A stretch of 64,000 nucleotides of DNA from Pararoseomonas sp. SCSIO 73927 (GTDB lineage Bacteria; Pseudomonadota; Alphaproteobacteria; Acetobacterales; Acetobacteraceae): the NCBI RefSeq assembly GCF_037040815.1, contig NZ_CP146232.1, positions 62,001 through 126,000 of the forward strand. Reading direction: 5' to 3'. Below the pieces are notes generated by a model. It did no database searches and was not told the DNA's origin. It saw nothing but the letters and a program-made list of their open reading frames with translations. The translations under genes were made by a program, and so were the position numbers. Below are positions 60,586 to 64,000 of the stretch, in pieces (position 1 is the first letter of the stretch; the number at the start of each line of letters is the position of its first letter).

Positions 60586-61587
60586 ATGCTCGATCCGTTC
60601 GACCGGCGGATCTCCTATCTCCGCGTCTCGGTGACGGACCGCTGCGACCTTCGCTGCGTCTACTGCATGGCGGAGGACATGACCTTTCTCCCGAAGAAGG
60701 ACCTCCTCACGCTTGAGGAGCTGGACCGGCTCTGCGGCGCCTTCATCGACCTCGGCGTGGACAAGATCCGCCTGACGGGCGGGGAGCCGCTGGTGCGCAA
60801 GGGCGTGCTGCAGCTCTTCCAGAACCTCGGCGGCCGGATCGGCCCCAGGGAGCAGGGCGGCGGGCTGAAGGAGCTGACCGTCACCACCAACGGCACCCAG
60901 CTGCCGAAGATGGCGGATGACCTCTACAGGGCCGGTGTCCGCCGCATCAACGTCTCGCTGGACACGCTGGACCCGACGCTCTTCGCCAACGTCACCCGCT
61001 GGGGGAAGCTGGATCAGACGCTGGACGGCGTCTTCGCCGCCAAGGCCGCGGGCCTGGCCGTGAAGATCAACGCCGTGGCGCTGAAGGGCGTGAACGAGCA
61101 CGAGTACGACCGGATGATCGCCTGGTGCGGCGAGCACGGCTTCGACCTCACGCTCATCGAAACCATGCCGCTCGGCGACATCAGCGGGGACCGGACGGAC
61201 CAGTACCTTCCCCTCTCCGAGGTGCGGCGCCGGATCGCGCAGCGCTGGACCCTGCTGCCCAGCAGCCACGTCACCGGCGGCCCCGCCCGCTACGAGACGG
61301 TGCAGGAAACGGGGCGGCGAATCGGCTTCATCACGCCGATGACCCACAACTTCTGCGAATCCTGCAACCGCGTGCGCCTGACCTGCACCGGCACCCTCTA
61401 CATGTGCCTCGGCCAGGAGGACGCGGCGGACCTCCGCGCGCCGCTCCGCGATCCGTCCGTGGACGATGCGGGCTTGCGGGACGCCATCCTCTCGGCCATT
61501 GCGCGGAAGCCGAAGGGCCATGATTTCGTCATTGGGCGAGCGCAACGTCCCTCCGTCGGCCGCCATATGAGCGTGACGGGCGGCTGA
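60586..61587 (+). CDS. moaA: GTP 3',8-cyclase (molybdenum cofactor)
   Basis: Radical SAM enzyme of the first step of molybdopterin synthesis. The 333-residue protein has the SAM cluster C20-x3-C24-x2-C27 in RCDLRCVYC, the LTGGEP motif, a second cluster with [11 protein letters not shown] plus a downstream Cys, and the terminal Gly-Gly required for activity. ATG 60586 is chosen (in-frame ATG 60526 lies in a non-conserved extension). moaC, moaE and others are not in the window. Confidence 0.96.
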   Translation: MLDPFDRRISYLRVSVTDRCDLRCVYCMAEDMTFLPKKDLLTLEELDRLCGAFIDLGVDKIRLTGGEPLVRKGVLQLFQNLGGRIGPREQGGGLKELTVTTNGTQLPKMADDLYRAGVRRINVSLDTLDPTLFANVTRWGKLDQTLDGVFAAKAAGLAVKINAVALKGVNEHEYDRMIAWCGEHGFDLTLIETMPLGDISGDRTDQYLPLSEVRRRIAQRWTLLPSSHVTGGPARYETVQETGRRIGFITPMTHNFCESCNRVRLTCTGTLYMCLGQEDAADLRAPLRDPSVDDAGLRDAILSAIARKPKGHDFVIGRAQRPSVGRHMSVTGG

Positions 61588-61649
61588 GGCCTGCGCCGGG
61601 GCGATCCGCGTGGCCCGCATGATCCCCCGCATGATCTCGAGGTAGGCCC

Positions 61650-62063
61650 GTGCTGAATTACGAACTCGTCTCCAGGCTGGCGATCCCGGGGCTGCCCGAG
61701 TGGAGCGGCCTCGTCATCCTCCTGCTCGGCCTGCTCTTCGTCATCGCCTTCGTGATGATGCCGTTCAGCGTCTTTGGCCTGAAGTCCCGCCTGGACGCCA
61801 TCGAGGCGCAGCTGGACGACGTGCAGCAGGAGATCCGCAGCCTCGCGCTCCGCCTGCCCGAGCCCGCCGCCCTCCGCCGCCGCGCGGCCGGGACCGAGGA
61901 GATCTACGAGGAGCCGGTCCTGCCGCCCCGCGCCGAGCCTGCCCTCCGAGAGGACCGGGCGCCGCGCATGACGCCCCCCATCCCCCCGCCCCCGACCTGG
62001 CCCGAGGACAATCGCGGCCCCTCCCGGCGCACCGAGCCCCGGCTGGGCGGGCCGCGGCGCTAG
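61650..62063 (+). CDS. Membrane-anchored coiled-coil protein, unknown
   Basis: A 137-residue protein starting at GTG 61650: one hydrophobic helix (SGLVILLLGLLFVIAFVMM, about 19-37), a short coiled coil (LKSRLDAIEAQLDDVQQEIR, about 44-63), and a Pro/Arg-rich disordered tail. No family recognised. Between moaA and rarA, no clear link to either. Confidence 0.65.
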   Translation: MLNYELVSRLAIPGLPEWSGLVILLLGLLFVIAFVMMPFSVFGLKSRLDAIEAQLDDVQQEIRSLALRLPEPAALRRRAAGTEEIYEEPVLPPRAEPALREDRAPRMTPPIPPPPTWPEDNRGPSRRTEPRLGGPRR

Positions 62064-62144
62064 CCGACCGCCCCTAGGCCGCGGCCCGGGCTGACGAGCC
62101 AGCGCCCTGTCGAAGCGCCGCCCGCCCTGGCCTATCCTCTGCCC

Positions 62145-63506
62145 ATGCCGCCCCGCCGCCCCGCCGCCGACCAGGACCTTTTCGGCGCCCCAGAGCCCCC
62201 GCCCCAGCCCGCGCAGGGTGCGCCCGCAGGCCCCCGCCCCCTCGCGGATCGCCTGCGCCCCCGCACCCTGTCCGAGGTGGTGGGCCAGGACCACCTGCTC
62301 GGCCCGGCAGGCGCGCTGCGCCGGATGCTGGACCGGGGCGCGCTCGCCTCCCTGATCCTTTGGGGCCCGCCAGGGGTGGGAAAAACCACCATCGCCCGGC
62401 TGCTGGCCGAGGAGGCGGGGCTACGCTTCACCGCCCTCTCGGCCGTCTTCTCCGGCGTGGCGGACCTCAAGCGCGCCTTCGACGAATCGCGGCTGCGCCG
62501 ACAGAACGGGGCGGGCACCCTCCTCTTCGTGGACGAGATCCACCGCTTCAACCGCGCCCAGCAGGACGGCTTCCTGCCCGTGGTCGAGGACGGCACCGTG
62601 GTCCTCGTCGGCGCCACGACGGAGAACCCCTCCTTCGCCCTCAACGGCGCCCTTCTCTCCCGCTGCCAGGTTATGGTGCTCAAGCGGCTGGACGACGCCG
62701 CGCTGGACCTCCTGCTCGCCCGCGCGGAGGCCGAGGCCGGCCACCCCCTGCCCCTGGACGAACCGGCCCGCGCCACGCTCCGCGCCATGGCGGATGGCGA
62801 CGGCCGCTACCTGCTGAACCTGGCGGAGCAGCTGCAATCCCTGCCCGCGGGAACCCCCCCCCTGGACGTGGCCGGCCTCTCCTCGCTGCTGGCGAAGCGC
62901 GCCGCCCTCTACGACAAGGACCGGGAGGAGCACTACAACCTCATCTCCGCCCTTCATAAGTCGCTCCGCGGCTCGGACCCGGACGCCGCGCTCTACTGGT
63001 TCGCCCGCATGATCAAGGGCGGCGAGGACCCGCGCTACGTCGCCCGCCGCCTCGCCCGCTTCGCCTCCGAGGATGTCGGCGCCGCCGATCCCGCCTCCCT
63101 CACCCTCGCCCTGGCGGCCTGGGAATCCTACGAGCGCCTGGGCAGCCCGGAGGGGGAGCTGGCGCTGGCGCAGCTCGTCCTCCACCTCGCCGCCGCGCCG
63201 AAGTCCAACGCCGTCTACACGGCCTGGAAGGCCGCGCAGATGCTGGCGACGGAGACGGGCAGCCTCATGCCGCCCGCCAACATCCTCAACGCGCCGACGA
63301 AGCTGATGAAGTCCCTCGGCTACGGCCGGGACTACGCCTACGACCACGACACGGAGGAGGGCTTCTCCGGCGCCAACTACTTCCCGGAGGGGATGGAGCG
63401 CACCCGCCTCTATCGCCCGACGGAGCGCGGCGCGGAGGCTCGGGTGGCGCGCCACCTGGAGCGGCTGGAGGCGCTGCGGGAGGAGATCCGGGCGGAGAAG
63501 CCGTGA
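62145..63506 (+). CDS. rarA: Replication-associated recombination protein RarA
   Basis: A 453-residue AAA+ ATPase of the clamp-loader family acting at stalled replication forks. Walker A GPPGVGKT (74-81), Walker B LLFVDEIHRFN (near 126), sensor GATTENPSF, and the long C-terminal tetramerisation part with LYDKDREEHYN and LPAPKSNAVY-like LAAAPKSNAVYTA are all typical. Its N-terminus begins with the Gln/Pro-rich segment that often carries an SSB- or clamp-binding peptide. Confidence 0.96.
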   Translation: MPPRRPAADQDLFGAPEPPPQPAQGAPAGPRPLADRLRPRTLSEVVGQDHLLGPAGALRRMLDRGALASLILWGPPGVGKTTIARLLAEEAGLRFTALSAVFSGVADLKRAFDESRLRRQNGAGTLLFVDEIHRFNRAQQDGFLPVVEDGTVVLVGATTENPSFALNGALLSRCQVMVLKRLDDAALDLLLARAEAEAGHPLPLDEPARATLRAMADGDGRYLLNLAEQLQSLPAGTPPLDVAGLSSLLAKRAALYDKDREEHYNLISALHKSLRGSDPDAALYWFARMIKGGEDPRYVARRLARFASEDVGAADPASLTLALAAWESYERLGSPEGELALAQLVLHLAAAPKSNAVYTAWKAAQMLATETGSLMPPANILNAPTKLMKSLGYGRDYAYDHDTEEGFSGANYFPEGMERTRLYRPTERGAEARVARHLERLEALREEIRAEKP

Positions 63507-63512
63507 CCGGAC

Positions 63513-63953
63513 TTACGACGACGCGCCCTCCCCCTCTGCGATGAAGCGCAGCACCCCGGCCATCCGCGTGACGCCGCCATTGTCGGAAGGGTGGCGCACG
63601 CCGTCCAGCACCGGCACCTCCTCCAGGTCGAAGGGGCTCATCCCCTCCAGGCAGGCCAGGTTCACACCGAACTGGCCGGGGGTGGAGCGGCGCTGGTGGT
63701 GCGTGTAGATGCCGCAGCGCGTGCAGAAATGGTGCTTTGCCGTGCCGGTGTTGAAGCTGTAGGTGCCCAGCGCCTCCTCCCCCGAGAGGACCCGCACCCC
63801 ATCCGGAGCCGCCGAGACCACCACCGCGCCCCGCATCCGGCAGATCGAGCAGTTGCAGCGCCGGGCGGTGTCGAGACCCTTCGCGAGGGTCACCTCGAAG
63901 CGCACCGCGCCGCAGTGGCAGGCGCCGTTCATCCGCCGGAGCGTCTCGCTCAT
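63513..63953 (-). CDS. GFA-family (CENP-V/glutathione-dependent formaldehyde-activating) protein
   Basis: A 146-residue zinc protein. The Cys set GACHCGAVRFEV, CNCSICRMRG and FCTRCGIYTHHQ marks the GFA fold. Members are linked to glutathione adducts of aldehydes, but most are uncharacterised. ATG 63953 has GAGGAG 6 bases before it. Convergent with rarA, 6 bases between stops. Confidence 0.9.
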   Translation of the reverse strand: MSETLRRMNGACHCGAVRFEVTLAKGLDTARRCNCSICRMRGAVVVSAAPDGVRVLSGEEALGTYSFNTGTAKHHFCTRCGIYTHHQRRSTPGQFGVNLACLEGMSPFDLEEVPVLDGVRHPSDNGGVTRMAGVLRFIAEGEGASS

Positions 63954-64000
63954 CGTCATCTCCTCATCGCCACTCGGGAACAAGCATCTGGGGGACAACC

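Noticed and set aside
1..64000. CRISPR arrays, rRNA operons, prophage or toxin-antitoxin loci
   Set aside because: I looked for regularly spaced repeats, conserved rRNA segments, integrases and phage structural genes and saw none. The only tandem repeats are the coding and stop-codon arrays described.

Overview
The window is about 72% GC and densely packed with genes. It reads as the chromosome of an alphaproteobacterium, most likely a Roseomonas-like member of the Acetobacteraceae. That placement is an inference from gene content: CtrA and ChpT cell-cycle regulators, an HWE-family histidine kinase, a Bug/TctC-type periplasmic receptor, a DUF6894 protein, a very-long-chain-fatty-acid lipid A cluster (acpXL to lpxXL) and flagellar and chemotaxis genes. 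I see no rRNA, CRISPR array, phage or intact insertion sequence. One tRNA, Leu(CAA), is present.

Layout. Positions 1-7,500: small lipoproteins, an argD-argF-hslO run, a pair of secreted proteins built on a shared DGTPGNPPGT repeat, and recX. Positions 7,700-16,500: AzlCD-type exporter, cysK, a few very small genes, a Bax-inhibitor-1 protein, and a YbbA/YbbP-type ABC system. Positions 16,500-20,600: tesA-like esterase, then a tight thpR-sirtuin-uracil-DNA-glycosylase run. Positions 20,600-25,900: housekeeping and periplasmic-binding genes. Positions 26,060-27,300: an orphan PP-loop ATPase whose 5' end is strikingly AT-rich, the clearest sign of foreign origin in the window. Positions 27,400-35,100: response regulator and HWE kinase, gluQ, HNH nuclease, coq7-dsbB, tRNA-Leu. 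Positions 35,600-40,000: a 1,436-residue secreted protein combining a choice-of-anchor I module, a 5'-nucleotidase and RTX repeats, preceded by a candidate Pho box. Positions 40,200-45,300: the six-gene acpXL-fabZ-fabF2-fabF1-adh-lpxXL operon. Positions 45,300-51,200: an SLC13 permease, dehydrogenases, HxlR and Lrp regulators, and phenylalanine hydroxylase. Positions 51,200-60,300: fliJ/fliI, ctrA, cheR-cheB-cheY-cheW-cheA and chpT. Positions 60,300-64,000: DUF3553, moaA, rarA and a GFA-family protein.

How genes work together. chpT and ctrA are the phosphotransferase and the response regulator of one known relay. They flank a complete cheAWYBR set, with fliIJ divergent from ctrA, so motility output and its master regulator lie together. 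The lipid A operon makes and attaches a very long acyl chain; one of its two ketosynthases (fabF2) has lost the catalytic Cys and one His and is probably a non-catalytic partner. phhA (with a divergent Lrp regulator) and phhB, 27 kb apart, complete phenylalanine-to-tyrosine conversion with pterin recycling. Many adjacent genes overlap through ATGA, GTGA or TTGA junctions, suggesting translational coupling.

The most unusual local structures are two 14-base tandem arrays starting at stop codons (near 4,825 and 48,560) that place TGA in all three frames, the Pho-box-like repeat before the RTX nucleotidase, a perfect palindrome between fliI and ctrA, and head-to-head start codons that overlap by two bases at 16,520.
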